Assembly: GCA_022495995.1 (NCBI GenBank)
Contig: JAFEMH010000520.1
Coordinates: 372,001 to 436,000 of the forward strand
Direction of reading: 5' to 3'
DNA: 64,000 nt
Source of the DNA: Adenophora triphylla var. japonica
Taxonomy: Eukaryota; Streptophyta; Magnoliopsida; Asterales; Campanulaceae
Made by a program: the position numbers and the translations under genes. The notes under the pieces are model-generated. The model was not told where the DNA came from, did not search any database, and saw only the letters and a program-made list of their open reading frames with translations. Positions 51,791 through 61,648 of this stretch are shown here, in pieces; the first letter of the stretch is position 1, and every line of letters starts with the position of its first letter.

Positions 51791-52751
51791 TTGTTAGTGT
51801 GAAACGCATGTGATATCCTGAATGATTTCCCAGGTTTCAGATGATATCTCAGATGATTTCTTGTGCTGGAATTTATATAGTTGCACATTTCTTGTTTATT
51901 AATTTATGTACTAATGTGCTAATATAGTATGTATAGTGTATGTTGTATGTCCATATTGCAGGTTGCAATATGATTGGATAATGAGCTAGAAACGTGGAGG
52001 AATTTGGAAAAGAAAGATTTATGCATAAACCGTTCCAAGAGCTACTTTGTGTCAACAACATTAAAAACGTGGGAAGACTTATTCAAAGGAGTTGTTGCTG
52101 ATTCAAAGAGAGTACAACATGGAGAAATCTTGGGAGTACAAGTCATTGAAGCATGGTCTTGGAGATCAAGCATACGGATGTTATTTTTGAGGAAAGTGGG
52201 CGCATGAAGTGAGGAATATGTCAACCACTTCCCCACTCTCCCTCAACGTCCAAGACAGCCCCAAGACTGATTATTTGAGTAGCCTTCAAGTAATTGAAGA
52301 TTATAAATATGCTTGGAATGATTCATTTGAAGATATGCCAATTATATACACCTTCAAAGCATAGAGAGATAGAGTTCTTTGTTTGGTTCGTTTCATCCAT
52401 CCTCCCTTGTAATTACGCACTTGATTACTTTTGTATCAAGTTGTGTGTAGGCTAGGATTGGATTCCGTTCTTTATCTCTTGTTCCATAGAGCTTACCTTG
52501 TATTAGTCTTAGGGAACAAGTTTCGGCTTTGTGTAATTCTTTTTATAAAGTGATAAAGTCTTGCCTAAGAGGCATCCTCAAGTTATATAATTTATATAGC
52601 TTGAGAAAAACAATTTTGGTGTTATTATTCCGCTGCAGTCTCTTTTACAAAAAAAAATTTATTTTCGAAATGTGTGTGTGTTATCCCAAGTGCTATCGTT
52701 GGTGCTGTTATCACCTTGGATATCACTTGTAATTCTGACCGTGACAATTTC
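51791..52751 (+). repeat. Copia LTR Y (3' LTR of the SIRE-like composite)
   Basis: Starts TGTTAGTGTG right after the polypurine tract. Contains ATTATAAATATGC near 52300 as a possible TATA box; ends near GACAATTTCA (about 52751). It shows no visible similarity to LTR X. The right boundary is approximate and no target duplication was confirmed. Confidence 0.7.
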
Positions 52752-53381
52752 AGACATCAGAATCACTACTACCCTCCTCATATTCATCATCATCATCATC
52801 GTCTAGCATTGCATCTACATCAGTGTGTACTTCTTCTTCATAATCTACATCATCTTCAGAATTATCCTCATTAACAGGATCATTATGCCCAAATGCCCCA
52901 TCATCATAATTTGGTGTTTGGATTGATATAAGTGTTTGGGAACTTAGACCAACCCATGTATCACGGTTACCATTTAGTGAATACCCATAAATGGTCTCTG
53001 TGTGCCGTGTTACAAACACTGGATTGGGTCATTTTCAACCAATTTTATAACCACATACAGCTGCAAATTTCTCATCTCCCCAAATTTAGCTAAATGATCG
53101 AACATTATATCCATACACGCATCATCTTCAATACGAAAAGGAAAGTACTCACCAATCCCGCTATCGAAAGTATAAGGACATCTGTAAATGACTACCAAAT
53201 CAAATTGAGACCAATCTAAGCCCGCCTTTTTATATAATTCATCAATCAACTCATTGTATCTCCATCGGCAATTAGCCATAATTGCACATTTTGGCCTTTT
53301 TTTGAAATGAGGATCATCAAAGGGTTATTCATCATCACCTCCCCAATAAAACATGAAAATGATTGGACCTCGTTCATCCAT
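52740..53381 (-). pseudogene. Mutator-type transposase N-terminal fragment
   Basis: Minus strand, start MDERGPIIFMFYWGGDDE at 53381, TAA at 53325-53327, then MANCRWRYNELIDELYKKAG, FDLVVIYRCPYTFDSGIGEY and FPFRIEDDACMDIMFDHLAK. A frameshift near 53015 leads into VFVTRHTETIYGYSLNG and an acidic tail (EDNSEDDVDYEEE, DDDDDDEYEEG). This arrangement is common in the N-terminal part of plant MULE proteins. No DDE transposase core or SWIM zinc finger follows, because LTR Y begins at once. Confidence 0.6.
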
Positions 53382-53755
53382 TACGAAATCAAAGTGTTAA
53401 AACCTATATAACTAAACTCTAACATTTATATCTACAATATACTAAAACACAGTTAAATACTTAAATTTTATATATAAACACAAGTGAAAACAATGATTAA
53501 GATGATGTTAATTTACCTTGATTCTTGATCTTCAACAATTCTGATGAAATAAAATGATCTCAAAAAGATTTGGTCTTTTTTTTTTTTTTTGAGAGTTTGA
53601 ATGAGAGATACGAAAGAGGAAGATAATGAATCTGCTGGCTGGAAACTGAACCTTATCTGCTGGAAAGGAAAGGAAATGTCAGCTTAAACTCGCTACAATG
53701 CCAGGTGAAATCGCTACATTGTGTAGCAATTTTAGGTCAGACTTTGTCCTTCACC
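53382..53755 (-). other. Upstream region of the Mutator-type fragment
   Basis: Contains a T run (53577-53591) and a diverged inverted repeat CGCTACATTGTGTAGC with aaactcgctacaatg before it (53678-53716). These are relatives of the palindromes at 55373-55561. No frame. Confidence 0.45.
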
Positions 53756-54023
53756 TCAGTCCCACTTCAATTCACTTTAATTCAAGTTTCTTATTTTCAT
53801 TTTTTTGATGTTAGCCACGAAGATATTTTGAGCAATAAATATATGTTAATTTAGTTATCCTAATAAATATCTAAAAACTGTTATTTGTAGTACACATAGT
53901 GGTGTATCAATAACAAGTTTTAAATTTTCATTTGAATAATTAAATTACCTTCAAATTATTGCTCAAAATACCTTCGTGCTAACATAAAAAAAGATAGAAC
54001 CCTTAAAGTGGGACAAAGGTAGT
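53756..54023. mobile_element. Decayed Stowaway-like MITE
   Basis: Ends cagtcccacttcaattca and cttaaagtgggacaaaggtag are imperfect inverted repeats. The interior (ttatcctaata, ggtgtatcaataacaagttt) matches the MITE at 56125-56378. TIR ends are eroded. Confidence 0.5.
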
Positions 54024-54317
54024 AATATATTCAACTCTTCTTCATGAATTATGTTTTTGTTTACAAACTTTTTTTTGTACATGTGTTGATGAATTATGTT
54101 TTTGTTTAAAACCTTTTTTTTACATGTGTTAAAAAAATGATGACAGGAAAAATTGCAACAAAACCAAACACAAAATGTACCAAATAATTTTAAAAAACTA
54201 AAATAACATCAAAATAAATATTATCAAGTTAGTGACCACATCCCGGTCACATAGAAAATCTTACATTAATTCATTGAAACATTTAGGAAATTCATATAAA
54301 CCAAATGAGCTTAGGAT

Positions 54318-55214
54318 TCACTTAACTTCACTATTCTTAGGAAATACCTGCAAAACAAATGAGCTTAACATCATTTACTATATGATTCCAACAATTCATC
54401 AAAATTAAGAAAATTTGTACCTTGAAGACATTGTTGAGTGTGATGTTAAGATAACAAACTGATCGTGTGGGGGCAAAAACAACAACCTAAATATCAAAAC
54501 AAACAATTAGATGGAAGTATTAATGATGATTCCAAAGTGTACTGACTTCCACTATTTAATATATCATACCTTCTGAAGTATCAGAACATAACCGACAAAT
54601 ATATCATTTGCAAATTCACTCTCAGTTCGCACTTCCCGATGAATGGAAGCATCTATGGTATCCGTAGGATCCTAATAATTTTATCCCAGTTAGTAACTCA
54701 AAACACATTTCACCAATGCTAGAAAGCATACTAGGCTCATATCCTAACCTTTAAAGTCACCATAAGATCACCAAGACCATTTGGTGTTCAAGACTTGATA
54801 ACAGCAACAACCTAATAGAACATACATGAATGTAAAAAATCAATTATCTTTACACACACTTAACTATAATTAATCTTGATATTATATCTGATCCACCCTG
54901 TCAATATTATGGCATTTCTTCTTGATAGAGCTCAAAGGATAATATGTACCGACTTCAGTGAGAAATTCCATTGTAGAGAGCCAAGGACTGTCTTGGAAAG
55001 CTTCATCCTTCACCGGATCTTCAATCGCTCTCCGTATATACTCTTGTGTTGCGATCGGGGTTTCTTGCGAAGATAAGCTCTGACGGTCGAGGATTTTCTG
55101 GCGCATTGCGGACTGTACAGCACCGGCGGAACCAGGAATAACACGCGATGAAGAGGAGGATTAAGAAGATTGAGGGGTGGAGGATTGACCGGAGGAATTA
55201 GGACGACAATTCAT
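54318..55214 (-). pseudogene. HROB: HROB-like (homologous recombination OB-fold) pseudogene, five exons
   Basis: Minus-strand exons, approximately 55214-54889, 54812-54749, 54671-54570, 54486-54421 and 54347-54318. They give MNCRPNSSGQSSTPQSS, a TAA, RVIPGSAGAVQSAMRQKI, TQEYIRRAIEDP, SPWLSTMEFL, LSSIKKKC, then VVAVIKS, a TGA in a usual Cys position, TPNGLGDLMVTLK, DPTDTIDASIHREV, SEFANDIFVGYVLILQK, VVVFAPTRSVCYLNITLNNV and VFPKNSEVK before TGA. The IPGxAG, PWL and OB-fold order matches the HROB/MCM8-interacting family, which acts in homologous recombination with MCM8-MCM9. Introns are kept, so it is a DNA-level duplicate, not a retrocopy. Two in-frame stops and a lost donor site after exon 1 (AGAT in place of AGGT) argue against function. 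Confidence 0.7.
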
Positions 55215-55372
55215 ATAACGAAAACGGAGGTGTGATGGATCAATTTTTGGGTTTAATTGAATTTGGATTGAGAAGAGAGTTGCAAGGAGGGATATGAGAA
55301 TATGAATGAATGATGGATATGAGAATAAATGAATCTGGAAAAACCTTATCTACTACAAAAAAAAAAAAAGGG

Positions 55373-55561
55373 AAACTCGCTACACGGTGTAGCGAGTTTG
55401 ACTGTGACCGGTCAAACTCGCTACACGGTGTAGCGAGTTTCTCTTCACTTAATTACACCAATTAATCACAAACCGACAAATCATAATTACTTAGAACTCG
55501 CTACACCATGTAGCGAGTTTGACTGTGACCGATCAAACTCGCTACACGGTGTAGCAAGTTT
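55373..55561. repeat. Four 27-bp palindromes in two dimers upstream of the HROB-like start
   Basis: Palindromes at 55373-55399, 55414-55440, 55494-55520 and 55535-55561, each built on CGCTACAC(C/G)(A/G)TGTAGCG with flanking AAACT and AGTTT arms. Within each pair the spacer is 14 bp (GACTGTGACCGGTC or GACTGTGACCGATC, itself part of the palindrome TGACCGGTCA). The pairs are 53 bp apart. Confidence 0.92.
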
Positions 55562-56124
55562 CAAAAAAGTGATCATTTAGAGAAATAGTTTGAACAGTTA
55601 GTTATTTTGGGAAATAAAACTTTAAAAACGAATTATTTGAGAAAAAATTCGGCCAATCTATATGCAAAGAAGTAATGAAGTACTTTTAACAACTTCAACC
55701 TTCAGGCTGGGGAACATTGGGAACTAACAAAATTAAATAAAAATAAAAATTGAGCTTTATTATCTGCCTCTCTTGGTGCAGCTTGTTCATCTGTCCTTTC
55801 TTTTTCACTAAAAACTTCACAAAAAAAATGACTTCTACAACACATGTCATGCGAGAGAAGAGGCACATTTCAAGTTTGCCGCTTCCTATCCACAAGAATA
55901 ACCAGAGTCATATAAGTAAAAATTAATAAAAATAAAACAAAATAAAAAATGAACTTGCTGAATTAGTAAAAAGGTTTTTCGGTCCAAACCTGGTTCAATT
56001 TGCAAAATCTGGCTTCACAGGGTACCCATGTATTGCATTTTCTTGTTGTAACAGTACACGAATACAGTAAACTGAAAAGAAGAATGCTATCAATGGTACA
56101 TCTAATTGATGAAAAATTCAAATA
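55562..56124. other. Non-coding stretch
   Basis: AT-rich; minus-strand frame 55695-55895 has no recognised domain. No repeat seen. Confidence 0.4.
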
Positions 56125-56378
56125 CTCCGTCCCGAAATGACATTCCTACCTTTTTTTTTCAATACGAATGTATTTTGATCAATAATTTTAGGTTGATCTA
56201 ATTATCCTAATGTACGTATAAAAATTGTTATTGATAGTATTTATAATGGTATATCAATAACAAAATTTAAAATTTTCATTAGAATAAATAAAGTAACCTA
56301 AATTTACTGCTAAAAGAATCATCATTCTTCATGGTGAGAACAAAAAAAAATAGGAAGATCATTTCGAGATGGAGGGAG
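56125..56378. mobile_element. Stowaway-like MITE
   Basis: Ends CTCCGTCCCGAAATGA and ...TCATTTCGAGATGGAGGGAG, flanked by TA (56123-56124 and 56379-56380). Same family as 53756-54023. Confidence 0.8.
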
Positions 56379-56436
56379 TAACCCATAGAAGAAATGAAAC
56401 ATCAATTATAGTCAATACTAACCTCAAACTTCTTGG

Positions 56437-57118
56437 TCATTCATTGTTTCTAGCGGTTTGAGGACCTTTCATCTTCTCATTAAATCTGTTATTGGAACCC
56501 ATGCATGGAGAAAAAGGAGGGAAAGTAGGAATAGATTGCAATATGATGCGGCCACTTTTTAGAGTTGTTAAAGAGCTTGAGCAGCTATAAGGTGGAGAAA
56601 CCCGTTTTTTATTTGGGGATCTTACTTTAACAACGTCGCACGGAGTAGAATTCTCCTTCAGAATCTGAGGTGTCTCATCTTCCAAGATATCATAAAGCCT
56701 GTCGCAAGAGTTCACCTCCTGGTATTTTTTCTCGGCGAATTGAGGCCTTGCTGTTGACATATGACCACCAACGGAACCGAATTGAGGTCTTGAATTATTT
56801 ACCAAGTCCCTTGTCTTTGAAGATTCGAAAGATACAGGAGGGTTTGAAGTAGAATAAGTTGGTAATGAATTGAGATGGCATATATTACCAATTTTACGCC
56901 ATCTTGGTGAAAATTCATCCACAACTTCAACTTCAACTTCAACATTACCATAATCTGGTTCTTGATCAGAAGAACTCAAATCAAGAATGTCTTTCTTTGT
57001 TTCCTGGGTCATAGATTCTGGAACATTTGCATTGGGTGGCAACAAGGTTGTATCAGATTCGGGTGATGGCAAGTATCTAACAGAATGAAGCTCAGATTTT
57101 GATGCATCCTTCTCATGG
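56437..57118 (-). CDS. Exon of an unrecognised host gene, 3' part
   Basis: Exon starts after acceptor CCCTAG (57119-57120) and runs open for 226 codons to TGA. Its first base completes an Asp codon begun in the upstream exon. The protein is Ser/Pro/acid-rich: LHSVRYLPSPESDTTLLPPN, DILDLSSSDQEPDYGNVEVE, DEFSPRWRKIGNICHLNSLP, CDRLYDILEDETPQ, RSPNKKRVSPPYSC, ILQSIPTFPPFSPC. No domain recognised; it looks like the disordered tail of a larger nuclear protein. No frameshift or stop inside, unlike every neighbour. Confidence 0.55.
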
Positions 57119-57245
57119 CTAGGGAGAATAAACAGACACGAACCAATAAAGAGAATCAGATTCAACATTTTAACTAGTCATCTGAAAATCAATTCAGGCT
57201 AACCTAAAAAAATAAAGTAAAATATCATTAAAATGGACATCTTAC

Positions 57246-57414
57246 TCGGAAGACTGAAATGAGGGTGTGACAGGAGACGAGCTCTGAGGATTCTGGAACT
57301 CGGGGAGCACGTACTTGTCTGCAGTTGCCTCCAGTTCTCTCTTCTGTTCGGATGGAAAACTCAATTTGTCATTGATGGTCTCTATGCTGACAACTTCTCT
57401 ACTGATTTTGTATT
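57246..57414 (-). CDS. Upstream exon of the same unrecognised host gene
   Basis: Bounded by acceptor TTTTCAG (57415-57417) and donor GTAAG (57245-57241) on the minus strand. Encodes YKISREVVSIETINDKLSFP, SEQKRELEATADKYVLPEFQ and NPQSSSPVTPSFQSS. The split codon GA|C joins the next exon in frame. Upstream exons are not recognised; they may lie beyond the K/P retrotransposons or be lost. Confidence 0.55.
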
Positions 57415-58013
57415 CTGAAAACAACATTTAAGACAGAAAATCAAATACATAACCAAATTCATGTGTAAAGATAGCAGTAAAGCGGAAAACTGACGGTTAT
57501 ATAATCTTATCACTAGTCTGATCCACTACAGGGGCTAAGCATTGTCATCATAACCATGCAATACTCAAGGGTCTACTAACAGCAGGAGGGGACAAGGTGA
57601 TGTATCTTTCATTTGAAGAACCTTGGTAGGGATGCTAAGCTATTGGTGGTTTCAGTTGACCATCCGTGGTTTTGAGTACTAGTTCTTTCTACTGTTCCAG
57701 TTTTGATGTTCTTTTCATTTTTACTAGTGGTTATCTTCCGCATCAAATAAATGGAGTTCACCCCCTAAAGGACAGAATTTTCCCTCCAATAATTTATTTA
57801 TTTCCTATCAAAAGGCGTAAACATTCTATCACCCTTTATAAAGATGAAGTCAATATTAAATGATAATTCTCAATCGTTACACAATAAATATAGGAAAATC
57901 AGAAAATAAAATGAATTAACATTAAGAATATGAGCGAGTGCGAGGGACGAAACAGAACTGAGGAAAATGATTCATGAAGTTGATGACAAGTAATGGCCCG
58001 ACTTGTATTGGTC
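57415..58013. other. Non-coding stretch
   Basis: No exon with both splice borders and no repeat recognised before LTR K1. Confidence 0.4.
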
Positions 58014-58650
58014 CTGTTAGAACCGAGTCTATTTAGAATATATAAAACAAGTGGTGTAACAGAGTCTATGTAGAATATAGAAAATAAACCAATCACACAA
58101 CACAACGATATACGTGGTTCACTAACTTGGATACGTCCACAGGCACATGGCAAGAATATTATTATCAACCGGCAATCACCAAATAAAATCTCTAATCTAA
58201 TGCACGAATTCTTGATCACAAAAATTCACAACTGTGCAAACCCTAAATCTAGAGAAACAGAGAGACAAGAAAACCCTTGGAACACCTATAATTATTGATC
58301 TCTATCACACTAGGAATTACATCAATTGAACTGCTAGTGAATATGACTTAATTATACTGCCTATTACTAACCCTGCAAGGTTTTAGAGTCCTGAACCAAA
58401 TCTGCCGCTTATTAGGCCAAATCCGCCATAGGGCGCGATCGCCCCTAGGAAGGGCGCGATCGCCCCCTCCGCTGAAACGACACCCGCGAGATCGCCTCAA
58501 GAATGGGCGCGATCGCTCAGTATTCACAGAAACTTGGCGAGGTCGCGCGCGGTCGCTCCCTTCGGTCTGTCACAGGAATTACCGATTTGCCCCTTGTTCA
58601 ATCCTCTAATTTATTCCCAAGTTAGATGGCATCAAACCCAACAAATCTAC
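58014..58650 (-). repeat. Element K 3' LTR
   Basis: GC-rich palindrome cluster 58432-58560. A TATA-like box (ttaattatac) at 58349-58358 lies 75 bp beyond it on the minus strand. The inner end AACCCAACA is followed by polypurine-like minus-strand sequence. Confidence 0.75.
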
Positions 58651-59960
58651 ACCTTGACATCTAACCTTCCGACCACAAAATCAGAACTCCCCTCTGCCTC
58701 AGATGTGTTATGCCAAACACCCGACTTATCCTCCAGACAACCAAAACTGTATCTCACTAGACACTCAAATGTGTTACGAACACCAAAAGATTTGATGCAA
58801 CAGTTGATCATACCCGTTCAACAAGTAAACAAACGTGTCTACCATACACCCAAACTGTGCTATGCCGAGCACACCAATGTGTCTCCAAGACACCCAAATG
58901 TGCGACTGCAGTAGGCACTCAAAATTGCCCCAACCGGCAATTGGGCAAATCCAGTCAACATTGGATCTTGCCAACCCAAACAGATGAAGCGGCCATATCC
59001 GTGGAAGCACCAACAGTACGTACATTTTCCTCGATTCCTTCCTCGCTTCCCAAATCTGTGTGTTGACTTACTAACCGTGGATTGCCCAGTTCAACTCCAC
59101 CTTGATTAACTTGCTGCTCCACCTGTTTATCAACCACGCCACACGAAGCCATGCAACATGCTTCCTTTATATGTGTCTCTAACATACTCTCCGTTGTACG
59201 ATTCTTGACACCCAAACCCAAAAACGTAGATCCTTGAAGGACGTAAAAGGAACCTTGTTTTACCTCTTTCAGAATTACATTCGAACCCTTGCAGACATTT
59301 ACTGCTCCACCTTCACCTTTGAAACTGTATCCCATCTTGTCTAGCCGACTAATCGATATCAGATTCTTCGTTACTTCAGGAACATGCCTAATCTTGTTTA
59401 ATGTACAGAACTTACCACCCAAAGTTCGCATCCTGATGGAACCGATGCCAACTACATTGCAGACATAACCGTTAGCAATATAAATATCACCCCTTCCGTC
59501 TCTTCGTACATTGCAAACCATTCTCTGCGCTAACACATGTGATAAGAAGCCCCAGAATCAAGAATCCATGTATCTTTCATACCTTTATCTTCTTTGGTTA
59601 CTAGGGTATAGTCCTCCCCATCGTCTTTTGTCATAGCTACAGTAGACCCAGATTGCTCGCTCTTATTCAACCTGGGACATTCACGTTTCCAATGCCCCTT
59701 TTCCTTGCAGTAAGTACATACATCTCCAGGTCTTGGACCCCTTTTAGAAGAACCCTTGCTTCTCATACCTTGCCCCTGTTGCCTTCGGCAAGCAACCCTG
59801 CTGACTGAGATTATGTAGATAAACCGCTCGCCTTGCGGCGCAGATCTCTGGTTTTGAGATTATTCTTAACCTCTTCCAAAGTAACCATATCCTTACCATT
59901 AATGCAGGAATCCACAAATCCCTCATATGACAATGGTAAGGAAACACACAATATAAAAAC
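58651..59960 (-). pseudogene. Element K gag C-terminus and protease
   Basis: Minus strand: gag piece LEEVKNNLKTRDLRRKA (59830-59890), zinc knuckle CTYCKEKGHWKRECP (CX2CX4HX4C, intact, about 59670-59725), protease TWILDSGASYHMC (59530-59570), then after a shift GIGSIRMRTLGGKFCTLNKI and NLISISRLDKMGYSFKGEGG. The frame then jumps at about 59190 into an acidic linker normally found between integrase and RT, marking the internal deletion. Confidence 0.82.
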
Positions 59961-59965
59961 AACCT

Positions 59966-60808
59966 TAGAGCCGTCAATACGGGATAACGGGATGGGACAA
60001 CATTATGTTGTCCCGCGACTAATGCGGGACGGGACAGGACGAATTTTCGCGGGACTAAAATATTCTGTCCCGTCCCAAATCTACTGCGGGACGCGGGACA
60101 ATGCGGGACCCGTTGACTAGGCGGGATTAGGCGTTGACTAGGCGGGATGCCTCCAAGGCCACAGCCAAGGCCGGCCAAAGGCAAGGCCAACTCTCTACTG
60201 CCTCCAGAAAAACACAAGGAATTGGAAGAAAAGCCAATGGTGGGAAATTGATATTGAAAGGCTTAAGCTACTAGTTATTTTCCCCAACAAGTTACAGTAT
60301 ACTTGCCACTCTCCATCATATGGGAAACAAAACCATGTCACGGCAATATGCAGAAAGCAAGTAGTGGACAAATTGCTCTACATAGCAAGGAAAACATAAA
60401 GAAAAAATATGTGAACTCGAAGACGCGTTGCAGTATATGGAATGTGAAATCAAACACACATATAATGATATAAAAGCTTAGGTTGTTATTAGATGTCCTA
60501 GCATTCTACAGCATGCTTAACAATCATAATATAATGAAGACCAACCACATGATTGACATGAGCGATTTAGTTACTTCATACTATAGCATGCCAACATTGC
60601 CTCCATTAAGAGTATATAAAGAGCATGAAATACAGAATGTACCCCAAACTCAGTATTGACAAGAGACTGAATGAAATCCATCAGTAGAGCCGTCAATACG
60701 GGACGGGACGAATTTTCGCGGGCCTAAAATTTTCCGTCCCATTTGTATGGCGGGACGGGATGTCCCACGGGACCGTCCCAAGGGACCGTCCCAAATTGAC
60801 GGCTCTAA
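59966..60808. mobile_element. MITE(s) with TAGAGCCGTCAAT termini in element K
   Basis: Left end TTAGAGCCGTCAATACGGGA at 59966 and right end AAATTGACGGCTCTA at 60808 are inverted repeats. A second left-type end at 60686 with the same right end makes a compact 123-bp copy (60686-60808). Both have many GCGGGAC/GTCCCG motifs. The 60200-60680 stretch between is unrelated sequence. No clean 8-bp duplication, so the history is unclear. Confidence 0.65.
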
Positions 60809-61129
60809 TCACACTAGGAATTACATCAATTGAACTGTTAGGTAATAGGGCTTATTTATACTGCCTATTCCTAACCCTGCAAGGTTTAAGAGTCCTGTAC
60901 CAAATCTGCCGCTGATTAGGCCAAATCCGCCATAGGGCGCGATTGCCCCATCCGCTGAAACGGCACCCGCGCGATCGCCCCATGAATGGGCGCGATCGCT
61001 CAGTCTTCACAGAATCTTGGCACGGTCGCGCGCTTGCCTCCTCGCGGTCGCTCCCTTCGGTCTGTCACAGGAATTACCGATTTGCCCCTTGTTCAATTCT
61101 ATAAGCTATTCCCAAGTTAGATGGCATCA
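60809..61129 (-). repeat. Element K 5' LTR, truncated
   Basis: Corresponds to 58306-58650 of the 3' LTR. The part beyond ATCACACTAGGAATTAC is missing where the MITE ends. Confidence 0.78.
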
Positions 61130-61648
61130 AATCCAACAACAAGCAACAATCACACAACACATAGATATACGTGGTTCACCAACTTGGCTACGTCCACAGG
61201 CAAAGGGAGAGAATATTATTATTAACTGAAAATCAACAGATTACAATCTCTAATCTAGTGCACGAATTCTTAGTCAAGAATTTATGTCTGTGCAAACCCT
61301 AAATCTAGAAATTAGATGAGCAAGAGAATTATACAATATTTTAGGGATATGTTGTATTTATACTGCCTACTTCTAACCCTGCAGAGTTTTTAAAATCTAG
61401 CTCAGATTTGCTGCAAGACGGGCCCCAAAACGGGCTTGCGACCGCCCACCCTAGGCGCGTCACCACCCTCTTCGTAGGGCGCAATCGCCCCGAAGAAGCG
61501 CGCGCTCGCCCGGTCTTGGCAGAAACTTGGCGCGACCACTCCCCTTGTACTGGCGCGGTCGCTCCCTCCGTTGTCACAGGAATTCCAAATTTGCTTGTTT
61601 AATCCTCTAATTCAGGCGTCCCCAAACATAGATGGCATCAAATCCAAC
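61130..61648 (-). repeat. Element P 3' LTR
   Basis: Ends AAATCCAACA. GC-rich motif cluster 61435-61565 (GCGACCGCCC, GGGCGCAATCGCCCC, GCGCGGTCGCTCC); TATA box GTATTTATAC on plus at 61354-61363. Confidence 0.78.

Larger units (their letters stand above)
58014..61129 (-). mobile_element. Ty1/copia element K, pol-deleted and rearranged
   Basis: Left (3') LTR about 58014-58650 and a partial right (5') LTR 60809-61129 share long blocks, including the GGGCGCGATCGCCC cluster and GATGGCATCAAA(T/C)CCAACA. Only gag-knuckle/protease (59000-59960) survives between them; integrase, RT and RNase H are missing. MITEs occupy the junction 59966-60808. No target duplication was confirmed. Confidence 0.75.

Noticed and set aside
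52740..53381. Intact small acidic host protein
   Set aside because: An in-frame stop and a frameshift divide a Mutator-type N-terminal region; neither half is a full gene.
55373..55561. CRISPR array or rho-independent terminators
   Set aside because: Only four palindromes as two dimers with identical spacers and no following T run in a bacterial context; the surrounding genes have introns.
55695..55895. C-terminal exon of the unrecognised gene at 56437-57414
   Set aside because: No matching splice phase or recognisable motif, and the upstream exon already ends in a stop.
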